Origin: Rhodobiaceae bacterium
Lineage (GTDB): Bacteria; Pseudomonadota; Alphaproteobacteria; Parvibaculales; Parvibaculaceae
Reading direction: 5' to 3'
Length of the DNA stretch: 7,398 nucleotides
NCBI GenBank assembly: GCA_002401305.2
Contig: NVSO02000233.1
Span: 1-7,398, forward strand
In this document: positions 1 to 6,237 of the stretch, piece by piece
Numbering within the stretch: position 1 is the stretch's first letter
Layout: every line of letters starts with the position of its first letter
Translations under genes and position numbers: made by a program
The notes under the pieces: model-generated
Database searches by the model: none
What the model was told of the DNA's origin: nothing
What the model saw: only the letters and a program-made list of their open reading frames with translations

Positions 1-1
1 G

Positions 2-1249
2 GATGGCTATGTGCAAGCGGTCTCCATTGGTGGCGGCAAAGCCACCCACCAAGCTCGCTTCGTCCGTACCGAGAAATATTTAGACGAAGAAAAAGCGGGA
101 AAATATTTGGGCGCCACATGGACCACCCGCGCGCCCGGCGGCATGTTCTCAAACCTAGGAGGCGGAGGCATCCGTGATCAAGCAGGCGTCACCACCTATC
201 AAGTGCGCGACACGCTCTATGCCATAGATGAAAACACCGCCACTGTGCACGAGTTAGATCCCAACACGCTCCACACCAAAACCACCCATCCCGCAGGTGT
301 GGTAGAAGGCATGACCATCAAAGCCCATACAAAAATCGATGCCCACACAGGTGATTGGATGATGTTGGGTGGCAACTACGGCCCGTCGATGAGCATCGCC
401 AGTGCAGTACATCACAAGGATGGTACGCGCACAGCTCTCCCCGCCACCAAAGCCCCGCGCCAAGTTTATACCCATGACTTCTTCGCCACCGAAAACTACT
501 TTTTGCTCTATCTGCAACCCGCTTTCGTCAATCCCTTAAGCTTCCTTGCGGGCCTCAACAGCTTTACCCAGTCCATCAAATGGAAACCGGAAGAAGGCGG
601 CCTGCTCGCCCTCATCCCGCGCAATGGTGACGAACCGCGCTACATCGAAACACCCTCAAGCTGGATGTGGCACGCGTTAAACGCCTATGAAGAGGGCAAC
701 ACCCTCATCGCCGATTTTGTCGGATACGACAGCCCACAACATTTCATCGGCGAAGACCCAGCCTTCTCAGCCATCATGGAAGGACGCCTCGCGGCCAACC
801 AAACCGGCGGACACCTACGCCGCTTCGTGGTGAACCTCGACACCAACACGGCCCGCGAAGAACGCATTGCCGAGGGTCCCTTTGAGTTCCCCATGGGACA
901 TGCAGCAATGGCCCTGCACAAACACCGCTACGGCTATATGTCCTACGGTGCCCATGACAGTATTTTCCACTCAGGCCTCGCCAGGGTTGATACACAAACG
1001 GGCAACACCACCACCGTCGACCTCGGTGAAAAAATCTGGGTAGGCGAGCCCATCCATGCCCCAGACCCCGCACGCCCGTTGCAGGAAAATGCCGGATGGA
1101 TCATTGCCCAAGCCTTAGACGGCGCAACCAACAAAAGCTTCTACGCCGTCTTCAATGCAGACGACCTCGCCGCGGGTCCCATTGCTAAGTTGCATTTGGA
1201 CACCCACATGCCCATCAGCTTCCACGGCCATTGGAGCGCACATACGTAG
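2..1249 (+). CDS. Carotenoid oxygenase (RPE65/CCD family) dioxygenase, 5'-truncated
   Basis: This is a non-haem Fe(II) oxygenase of the carotenoid cleavage dioxygenase/RPE65 family, whose members split conjugated double bonds in carotenoids, apocarotenoids or stilbenes. The frame is open to the left edge: codons before the GTG at 11 read Asp-Gly-Tyr, matching the family's HWFDGDG(Y/M) region. The true start therefore lies outside and roughly the first 50-70 residues are missing; the GTG at 11 is not the start. Counting from that GTG, the four iron-binding histidines are all visible: H106 in AHTKID, H155 in YTHDFFATEN, H221 in MWHALNAYE and H405 in SFHGHWS. The WVGEPIHAPDP and AGWIIAQALD blocks near residues 343-370 are also typical. 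It ends at TAG 1247-1249, followed at once by the 10-bp palindrome TTGAATTCAA (1252-1261). Substrate cannot be told from sequence: carotenoid, apocarotenal or lignostilbene are all possible. The family call is secure. Confidence 0.93.
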   Translation, partial: DGYVQAVSIGGGKATHQARFVRTEKYLDEEKAGKYLGATWTTRAPGGMFSNLGGGGIRDQAGVTTYQVRDTLYAIDENTATVHELDPNTLHTKTTHPAGVVEGMTIKAHTKIDAHTGDWMMLGGNYGPSMSIASAVHHKDGTRTALPATKAPRQVYTHDFFATENYFLLYLQPAFVNPLSFLAGLNSFTQSIKWKPEEGGLLALIPRNGDEPRYIETPSSWMWHALNAYEEGNTLIADFVGYDSPQHFIGEDPAFSAIMEGRLAANQTGGHLRRFVVNLDTNTAREERIAEGPFEFPMGHAAMALHKHRYGYMSYGAHDSIFHSGLARVDTQTGNTTTVDLGEKIWVGEPIHAPDPARPLQENAGWIIAQALDGATNKSFYAVFNADDLAAGPIAKLHLDTHMPISFHGHWSAHT

Positions 1250-1283
1250 GCTTGAATTCAAATCCCCAATGCTTGAGATTAAC

Positions 1284-1333
1284 GGGAGTGTAGAACCTGC
1301 TTGGATATTCTCCAATCACAGGGCTACACTCCC
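1284..1333. repeat. 50-nt compound hairpin between the carotenoid oxygenase and GST genes
   Basis: The outer arms GGGAGTGTAG (1284-1293) and CTACACTCCC (1324-1333) are perfect 10-bp reverse complements. Inside them CCTG (1296-1299) pairs with CAGG (1319-1322), and TTGGA (1301-1305) pairs with TCCAA (1311-1315) around a TATTC loop. In total 19 base pairs form with only small internal loops. There is no immediate T-run after the 3' arm; the nearest is TTTT at 1343-1346. A canonical intrinsic terminator is thus not clearly supported. Alternatives are a transcript-end or RNA-stability element, a REP/MITE-like mobile palindrome, or a cis-regulatory RNA ahead of the GST gene. The remainder of the 147-nt gap shows only a small interrupted palindrome, CTGCA-A-TGCAG (1353-1363), and no convincing promoter. 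Confidence 0.75.
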
Positions 1334-1396
1334 CTCAATCGATTTTCACTCACTGCAATGCAGGCGTCACAATGATCTGCAGAAAACGGGGATACA

Positions 1397-2005
1397 ATGC
1401 TTACAATCTATCATGGTGCAAATACGCGCTCGGTGCGTGTCATCTGGCTCGCTGAGGAACTTGGTCTTTCGTACGAAATCAAAACGATCAAATTCTTGGA
1501 AAAAGAACACAAAGAACCTGCATATCTCGCCATCAACCCACTGGGTAAATTACCGGCCATTCAAGATGGCGACCTACACTTGTATGAATCCGGTGCCATC
1601 TGCGACTATTTGATCGCCAAAGCCGGGGCCACCAACCTAGAGCCTGAACGCGGCACCAGTGACTACGGCCTCTGTCGCCAATGGGTCTATTTCGCCGAAG
1701 CCACATTGATGGCTTCCATCGGTGCCATTGCACAACACACAATGTTGCGCCCGGAAGAAGACCGCATTCCCCAAGTACGCGACGAAGCCATTGAAAGCAC
1801 TGCCAAAGGGCTGAGCATTCTAGAAGCCGCCTTGAAGGACAAAGAGTATCTTTGCGGCGACACCTTCTCTTTGGCAGACATCATGACAGGCTACGATTTG
1901 CATCTCGCAAATATGTTCGGGCAAGTCACTGACGCCTATCCTAACTTGAAAGCCTATCAGGCTCGCTTGAGCGCACGTCCCGGCTTCCAAAAGGCTGTTG
2001 CATAA
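1397..2005 (+). CDS. Glutathione S-transferase family protein
   Basis: This 202-residue protein has the length and layout of a cytosolic glutathione S-transferase, which conjugates glutathione to electrophiles or uses it in dehalogenation, isomerisation or peroxide reduction. The N-terminal thioredoxin-like domain (about 1-76) opens with MLTIYHGANTRSVRVIWLAE. It carries the cis-proline in GKLPAI (P53) and the glutathione-gamma-glutamyl-binding Glu-Ser pair in LYESGAICDYL (E64, S65). The helical C-terminal domain (about 87-200) has the N-capping box FSLADI (S158, D161) and ends ARPGFQKAVA. No cysteine sits at the usual beta-class catalytic position; Ser12 in NTRS is the nearest candidate, so a Ser/Asn-type class is more likely. 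GGGGA (1388-1392) is a short-spaced Shine-Dalgarno for the ATG at 1397. A TauD-like gene follows 39 nt later with its own strong ribosome site, so the two are probably co-transcribed. Substrate is unknown. Confidence 0.93.
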   Translation: MLTIYHGANTRSVRVIWLAEELGLSYEIKTIKFLEKEHKEPAYLAINPLGKLPAIQDGDLHLYESGAICDYLIAKAGATNLEPERGTSDYGLCRQWVYFAEATLMASIGAIAQHTMLRPEEDRIPQVRDEAIESTAKGLSILEAALKDKEYLCGDTFSLADIMTGYDLHLANMFGQVTDAYPNLKAYQARLSARPGFQKAVA

Positions 2006-2044
2006 TCCCACTACCCACTCATTCTCTACGCGGAGGACTCTCCT

Positions 2045-2902
2045 ATGGCTGACTCAATCCTACCAAAAGGCTTTCGTGTCACACCCATTGCCGGGGCGCT
2101 CGGCGCAGAGATTGAGGGCGTGGATCTCTCAACTAACTTAGACGCCGCAACCTTTGAAGCGGTGCACCGGGCCTTTCTTGATCACCAAGTTATTTTCTTT
2201 CGAGATCAAAACCTCACCCCAGAGGCCCACAAAAATTTCGCGCGCCGCTTTGGCTCTCTCACCATCCACCCTTACGTGAAGGGCATGGACGGCCATCCCG
2301 AAGTCGTGGAAATCATCAAAGAGCCTCAGGACAAAATGAATTTTGGCGGCGGCTGGCATTCCGACACCTCCTTCATGGAAGAACCCGCACTCGGCTCCAT
2401 TCTCCATGCCCTCGAAATCCCCCCCTACGGCGGCGACACGCTTTTCGCCTCTCAGTACTTGGCTTATGAAACCCTTTCAGAGGGCCTGCGCGACCTGCTC
2501 GATACCATGAGCGCCCTTCACACCGCCAAAGCCGAATATGGCCGCCAAGGACATTCCGCGCAAAAACGCTCGTCAATGGACATTGAAAACTCAGTCGACG
2601 ACACCCCCGTGTTTGAGCACCCTGTCGTGCGCACCCATCCAGAAACGGGCCGCAAAGCGCTCTACGTAAACGGCGCCTTCACCGAGAAGTTCAAAAACAT
2701 GTCTCGCAAGGACAGCCTCCCGCTCCTCAACCACCTGTTTGCCCAAGCCACGCGGGAAGAGATCACCTGCCGCTTCCGCTGGACAAAAGGGGCCGTCGCT
2801 TTCTGGGACAACCGCTGTGTGCAGCACTTTGCTCTCAACGACTATCATGGCCACCGTCGCCACATGCGCCGCGTCACCATCAACGGCGGGCGGCCAACCT
2901 AA
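2045..2902 (+). CDS. TauD/TfdA-family Fe(II)/2-oxoglutarate-dependent dioxygenase
   Basis: This 285-residue enzyme belongs to the taurine dioxygenase/2,4-D dioxygenase superfamily. Members hydroxylate a substrate while decarboxylating 2-oxoglutarate to succinate, often releasing sulfite or breaking an ether bond. The facial triad is complete: H105 and D107 in GGWHSDTSF, and H261 in CVQHFALNDY. T132 (GGDTLFAS), R272 and R276 (HRRHMRRVTI) occupy the 2-oxoglutarate-binding positions of E. coli TauD (T126, R266, R270), with a constant offset of six. Length is normal for the family. GGAGG (2032-2036) lies 8 nt before the ATG, a strong site that fixes the start. It follows the GST gene by 39 nt. 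Substrate cannot be assigned: taurine, other alkylsulfonates, aryloxyalkanoates and unrelated acids are all possible. The active-site architecture is secure. Confidence 0.94.
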   Translation: MADSILPKGFRVTPIAGALGAEIEGVDLSTNLDAATFEAVHRAFLDHQVIFFRDQNLTPEAHKNFARRFGSLTIHPYVKGMDGHPEVVEIIKEPQDKMNFGGGWHSDTSFMEEPALGSILHALEIPPYGGDTLFASQYLAYETLSEGLRDLLDTMSALHTAKAEYGRQGHSAQKRSSMDIENSVDDTPVFEHPVVRTHPETGRKALYVNGAFTEKFKNMSRKDSLPLLNHLFAQATREEITCRFRWTKGAVAFWDNRCVQHFALNDYHGHRRHMRRVTINGGRPT

Positions 2903-2914
2903 GGCCTGCCCAAA

Positions 2915-2941
2915 ATCGAGTTTAAACCCATTAAATTCGAT
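2915..2941. terminator. AT-rich hairpin after the TauD-like gene, possible weak terminator
   Basis: ATCGAGTTTAA (2915-2925) pairs with TTAAATTCGAT (2931-2941) over 11 positions, including one G-U pair, around an ACCCA loop. It begins 12 nt after the TAA that ends the dioxygenase gene. It is followed by CTCCCCC rather than a T-tract, so Rho-independent termination is doubtful. It lies just upstream of the -35-like hexamer of the regulator. Confidence 0.3.
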
Positions 2942-2948
2942 CTCCCCC

Positions 2949-2978
2949 TTGACGCAGACCACCCCAACACCATATGAC
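2949..2978 (+). promoter_or_regulatory. Candidate sigma70-type promoter for the regulator/transporter operon
   Basis: TTGACG (2949-2954) matches five of six bases of the -35 consensus. TATGAC (2973-2978) is a four-of-six -10 match at an 18-nt spacing. The predicted start near 2985 lies a few bases upstream of the palindromic operator at 2991-3004, the expected layout for a repressed promoter. It lies 83 nt upstream of the regulator's start codon. No other comparably good hexamer pair was seen in this gap. Confidence 0.5.
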
Positions 2979-2990
2979 TCCATAAACTAG

Positions 2991-3004
2991 ACCAACCGGT
3001 CGGT
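2991..3004. promoter_or_regulatory. Putative TetR-family operator (ACCAACCGGTCGGT)
   Basis: The site reads ACC-A-ACCGGT-C-GGT, a palindrome around ACCGGT with a single mismatched pair (A2994/C3001). ACCGACCGGTCGGT-like palindromes are characteristic TetR/AcrR-family operators. It sits directly before a TetR-family gene and about 6-20 nt downstream of the predicted transcription start, so a bound repressor would block the promoter. Autoregulation with co-control of the downstream transporter genes is the simplest inference. A direct repeat of GTCGCG (3015-3020 and 3026-3031) lies just downstream, with no assigned role. Confidence 0.65.
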
Positions 3005-3060
3005 TTTAAAGATTGTCGCGAAAAAGTCGCGGTAATGATGGGTTGTTGGAAGGGTTTTAA

Positions 3061-3738
3061 ATGTCTCAAAATCTCAATGGAGATAGAGCGCACTCGGCAG
3101 CATTGAAAAAATCGGCAAAAGAAGCTGATGGTCGTCTCGCACGAGGCGACAAAACACGTGCCGCGTTGCTTGATGCCGCTTTTGACGAAATCTACGAGCA
3201 CGGCTTTCAATCTGCCAGCTTGGCCAACATTCTACGCGCCGCAGACTGCACCAAAGGGTCGCTCTACCACCATTTTCCAGACAAACACGCCCTAGGCCTT
3301 GCCGCAGCGCGCGCCAATATCGGCGATCACTTCCAGAGAATGTGGTTCACCCCCCTCGCCACAACAGAAGACCCCCTAACAGACATCGCCAACTGCATTC
3401 AGCAGTACATCGACAATGGGGACGAACGCCTCTTCCGGCTGGGCTGTCCATTGCAAAATCTCAGCCAAGAAATGTCTCCGATTGACGAAGAGTTCCGCCT
3501 TTTTCTGGCAGAAACCTTTGCCAATTGGCGTAGCGCTCTCACCTCAGCTCTAAGCCGGGGGGTAGACAATGGCACCGTTTGCCAAACCGCCAATATCAAC
3601 CAGATCGCAGCCCTCGTGATCGCCAGCCACCAAGGCAATATTGGCACGCTCAAAGCTACTCGCGACTTTAGCCTCGCCCACGATGCGATGGCCGCTCTCT
3701 TCTCCTACCTCAACACACAAAGACCTGCTTCGACTTAA
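3061..3738 (+). CDS. TetR/AcrR-family transcriptional regulator
   Basis: This 225-residue protein is a typical TetR-family one-component regulator, normally a dimeric repressor released from DNA by a small ligand. The N-terminal helix-turn-helix domain spans about 29-76: KTRAALLDAAFDEIYEHGF, then SLANILRAADCTKGSLYHHF, the canonical recognition-helix region. About 25 extra polar residues precede it. The ligand-binding half contains GCPLQNLSQEMSPIDEEFR (128-146), a block common in the NemR/YcdC-like branch, some of whose members sense electrophiles. That placement is by eye only. GGAAGGG (3048-3054) precedes the ATG by 6 nt and supports this start. The palindromic operator lies about 60 nt upstream, and the transporter gene starts 38 nt downstream on the same strand. 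It is therefore probably the autorepressor of a regulator-transporter-LolA-like operon. Its inducer is unknown. Confidence 0.94.
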   Translation: MSQNLNGDRAHSAALKKSAKEADGRLARGDKTRAALLDAAFDEIYEHGFQSASLANILRAADCTKGSLYHHFPDKHALGLAAARANIGDHFQRMWFTPLATTEDPLTDIANCIQQYIDNGDERLFRLGCPLQNLSQEMSPIDEEFRLFLAETFANWRSALTSALSRGVDNGTVCQTANINQIAALVIASHQGNIGTLKATRDFSLAHDAMAALFSYLNTQRPAST

Positions 3739-3776
3739 ACCACGAAACAGGAAAGCTCTCATAAAGGGTAAGCGTT

Positions 3777-5192
3777 ATGAATAATTGGGTTGTTAGTTAC
3801 ACAAAAGGGATCATCAAGCTCCGCTGGCTGGTCCTCATCCTCTCGATTGCAGGCACACTTGCGCTTGCCAGTGGGGGACGTTTTATTGAGTTCTCCAATG
3901 ACTATCGATATTTCTTCACCGAACAAAATCCAAACCTACAAGCGTTCGAAAAACTAGAACGAACCTACTCCAGCCCCGATACGCTTCTCTTTGTGCTCAA
4001 GCCCGAAGAAGGCCTTGCAACAACCTCACGCATTCTCGGCATCGTCAAAGAAATGACCGAGCAATCTTGGCAAATTCCCTATGTCATCCGTGTGGACAGC
4101 CTCACCAATTACCAACACACAAAAGCCTTTGAAGACGATCTTGTCGTCGCTGATCTGGTCTTGGACCCAAGCACTCTAACCTTGGAACAGGCAGAAGAAG
4201 TCCGCCAAATTGCGACATCTGAACCAGCAACAGCGCTGCGTCTCATTTCCAAAGACAGCACAACAACCGCTGTATTTGCGACCCTGAAGATCAACCGGGA
4301 TGATGTTGCAGCTACCACAGCAGCCGTGGCACAAGCTCGTGCCATTATTGATAATATGCGAGAGTTGCATCCTGACATTCGCTTCGAACTGACAGGCTCC
4401 GTTATGCTGTCAGCTTCATTTGCCGAAGCCGCTCAATCAGATCTTTCAACGCTCACCCCCGGCATGTTCGTCTTCTTAGGGTTCTGTATCTATCTGTTAC
4501 TCCGCTCATTCTCCGGCACCCTGTCAGCACTCACCATCGTGCTGTTCTCGGCCGCTGGCGCTATGGGCTTTGTCATGGGTTGGATGGGGGTCAAATTAAC
4601 CCCTCCGTCAACTGGCGCTCCAACCATCATCCTCACTGTGGCTGTGGCCGATAGTATCCACATCCTCGTCACCATGCTTGTCGAAATGCGTAAGGGTAAA
4701 ACCAAACACGAAGCCATCATCGAAAGCATGCGCGTCAATTGGCAACCCGTCTTCCTAACCTCGATCACGACGGCGATTGACTTCCTAAGCCTCAACTTCT
4801 CAGATGCCCCCCCCTTCCGCGATCTTGGTAATGCTTCTGCAGCAGGTTCCATCATTGCGTGGGCACTCTCCATCACCCTCCTCCCAGCCATGCTGGCCAT
4901 TCTGCCTGTGTCCGCGAAATCTGCGGTCTCCAAGCAGAGTAAAATGATGGAGCGTTTTTCAGAAGTCGTCATCCGCAACTACCGTCTTTTGTTAGTAGTT
5001 ATGACGATCGCCATCGTTTTCTTCTCAGCCCTTGTGCCATTGTTCAAATTCAATGACCGCTTTGTTGAGTATTTCGATGATCGTATGGAATTCCGGGTTG
5101 CCTCCGATTGGGCAGCAGATAATCTCATCGGTATTTATCAAATCAGCTATTCAGTTGAATCTGGTGAAACAGGTGGGATTTCCAATCCATAA
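3777..5192 (+). CDS. N-terminal 471-residue part of the RND/MMPL transporter
   Basis: This is the product made if the TAA is obeyed. One membrane span lies at about 17-34 (LVLILSIAGTLALASGG), followed by the first periplasmic domain (about 35-225). A five-helix bundle covers about 229-378. It contains TVAVADSIHILVTM with the membrane-embedded Asp292, equivalent to the proton-relay acidic residue of RND/MMPL proteins, and the loop VNWQPVFLTSITTAIDF. A sixth core helix pair leads into the second repeat, with a span at about 402-422 (RLLLVVMTIAIVFFSALVPLF) and the beginning of the second periplasmic domain, cut at GGISNP. The fragment holds roughly half of the pseudo-twofold structure and would be expected to lack transport activity alone. 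In a full-length protein the role would be proton-driven movement of a hydrophobic substrate across the inner membrane or into the periplasm. Confidence 0.8.
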   Translation: MNNWVVSYTKGIIKLRWLVLILSIAGTLALASGGRFIEFSNDYRYFFTEQNPNLQAFEKLERTYSSPDTLLFVLKPEEGLATTSRILGIVKEMTEQSWQIPYVIRVDSLTNYQHTKAFEDDLVVADLVLDPSTLTLEQAEEVRQIATSEPATALRLISKDSTTTAVFATLKINRDDVAATTAAVAQARAIIDNMRELHPDIRFELTGSVMLSASFAEAAQSDLSTLTPGMFVFLGFCIYLLLRSFSGTLSALTIVLFSAAGAMGFVMGWMGVKLTPPSTGAPTIILTVAVADSIHILVTMLVEMRKGKTKHEAIIESMRVNWQPVFLTSITTAIDFLSLNFSDAPPFRDLGNASAAGSIIAWALSITLLPAMLAILPVSAKSAVSKQSKMMERFSEVVIRNYRLLLVVMTIAIVFFSALVPLFKFNDRFVEYFDDRMEFRVASDWAADNLIGIYQISYSVESGETGGISNP

Positions 5193-6152
5193 TACCTTCG
5201 CACTCTATCTTCGTTTGCTGATTGGGCACGGGATCAACAAGAAGTCGTTCACGACGCAACATTCACCGATGTGATCAAACGCGTGAACAAATCCATGCAC
5301 GGCGACAACCAAGACTTCTACCGCATCCCTGAAGAACGTGACATGGCAGCCCAATTCTTGCTGCTCTACGAAATGTCACTGCCTTATGGTTTGGATCTAA
5401 ACGACCAAATCAACGTCGATAAATCGGCAACAAAACTAACGATCACCCTAGACGATGTATCTACCGCAGAGATGCAGGAATTCATCACCCGGGGCGATAA
5501 CTGGTTGAAATCTAACGCGCCCGCTGTGATGAACTCTTATCCAGCAGGACAGGCAGTGATGTTCGCCTTTATTGGTCGCAACAACTTTGATGCCATGTCC
5601 GTGGGCACAGCCATCGCGCTCATCCTCATCTCTGGATGTTTGATGTTCGCCTTGCGGGATATACGATTGGGCTTCATCAGCTTGATCCCCAACCTCACCC
5701 CGCCAATCGTGGCCTTCGGTATCTTGGCGCTGTTCACTCAGGAGGTCGGCTTCTGGTCCTCCTTTGTGATCGCCACAGCGTTAGGGTTGATTGTGGATGC
5801 GACGGTTCACTTCCTGTCCAAGTACAAACGAGCCCGTTCAGAATTGGGATATAGTGCAGAGGACGGTGTCCGCTATGCTTTCTCGACAGTGGGAACTGCC
5901 CTTTGGGTCTCCACCTTCGTGCTCGTGGCTGGTTTTGCAATCCTTGCGTTCTCACCCTTCAAAATTAATATGATGCTGGGTGTTATGGTAGCCTTGACCA
6001 TCGCTGTCGCGTTGGTGATCGACTTCTTGCTCCTACCAGCATTGTTGATTGCTTTGGACCAGCGTAAAGGCGAAGCCACAAACAAACTTAAAGTGGCGTC
6101 GGACGACGATACACAAACGGTCTCGGACGGTAATGCTCCGGCATCCACCTAA
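5193..6152 (+). pseudogene. C-terminal part of the RND/MMPL transporter downstream of the stop
   Basis: The open frame runs on from the TAA for 319 residues. A GTG at 5271 (VIKRVNKSMHGDNQDF) could be taken as a start, but no Shine-Dalgarno precedes it, and clear family sequence exists before it, so it is a continuation and not a separate gene. It supplies the rest of the second periplasmic domain (to about residue 600 of the full protein) and five membrane helices at about 608-760. The relay acidic residue of this half is Asp674, in GLIVDATVHFLSKYKR. The last ~30 residues are a polar cytoplasmic tail ending GNAPAST. Conserved length, composition and motifs show no accumulated decay beyond the single upstream stop. 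Confidence 0.8.
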
Positions 6153-6161
6153 CAGATCAAA

Positions 6162-6188
6162 ACCCGAGGTGGCCTTCCCACCTCGGGT
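6162..6188. terminator. Strong GC-rich hairpin between transporter and LolA-like gene
   Basis: ACCCGAGGTGG (6162-6172) and CCACCTCGGGT (6178-6188) form a perfect 11-bp stem around a CCTTC loop, beginning 10 nt after the transporter stop codon. On the + strand it is followed by GCTAATTTATAC, not a real T-run, so it is at best a partial terminator. It may attenuate or protect mRNA so that the downstream periplasmic protein is made at a different level from the permease. The CAAAA before the stem would be TTTTG on the - strand, so it could end antisense transcription. Confidence 0.5.
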
Positions 6189-6237
6189 GCTAATTTATAC
6201 GTATGACTTTAAACAATCACTGAGGGAGCTTGGTCTC

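Larger units (their letters stand above)
3777..6152 (+). pseudogene. RND/MMPL-family transporter gene interrupted by an in-frame TAA (codon 472)
   Basis: Reading one frame from ATG 3777 to the TAA at 6150-6152 gives 792 codons including the stop, about the size of an MMPL/RND permease of the class that works with LolA-like partners. The only break is TAA at 5190-5192. The codons after it continue the family sequence without any frame change (YLRTLSSFADWARDQQ, then DFYRIPEERDMAAQFLLLYE). Homologues usually have Asp/Asn-Pro-Glu-Tyr-Leu here, so the stop most simply derives from a GAA or GAG Glu codon: G to T gives TAA from GAA. No frameshift, insertion or repeat is seen at the site. The gene is either a very recent pseudogene, a strain-specific null allele or a base-call error. 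It lies between its regulator (38 nt upstream) and a LolA-like gene (85 nt downstream), both apparently intact, which suggests the lesion is young or not real. AAAGGG (3763-3768) is the likely ribosome site. Confidence 0.85.

Noticed and set aside
197..208. 12-mer TATCAAGTGCGC shared by the carotenoid oxygenase and LolA-like genes
   Set aside because: It encodes the common peptide YQVR in both, has no extended flanking similarity, and is best explained by chance.
1284..1333. Integron attC site
   Set aside because: The hairpin lacks the GTTRRRY/RYYYAAC core sites, and no integrase or cassette structure is visible.
1155..1613. 152-residue + strand frame bridging the carotenoid oxygenase and GST genes
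   Set aside because: It overlaps two well-supported genes in another frame, runs through the hairpin, and has no recognisable features.
2591..2983. 130-residue antisense frame across the TauD-like gene and the regulatory gap
   Set aside because: The + strand reading has all the catalytic residues, and the antisense frame has low-complexity shadow composition.
4490..4978. 162-residue antisense open frame within the transporter
   Set aside because: It is the shadow of a strongly coding + strand frame with recognisable RND/MMPL motifs, and has no ribosome site or family resemblance.
5190..5192. Recoding of the internal stop as selenocysteine or pyrrolysine
   Set aside because: Those use TGA and TAG. 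This codon is TAA, no recoding hairpin is seen immediately downstream, and the family has Glu here.
5271..6152. A separate 293-residue transporter gene starting at GTG 5271
   Set aside because: It is in frame with the upstream gene, clear family sequence precedes the GTG back to 5193, and no ribosome site is present. It is the tail of the interrupted gene.
6049..6237. Long N-terminal extension of the LolA-like protein
   Set aside because: It would overlap the transporter gene and the hairpin, and would place a signal peptide in the middle of the protein. The ATG at 6238 has a good ribosome site.
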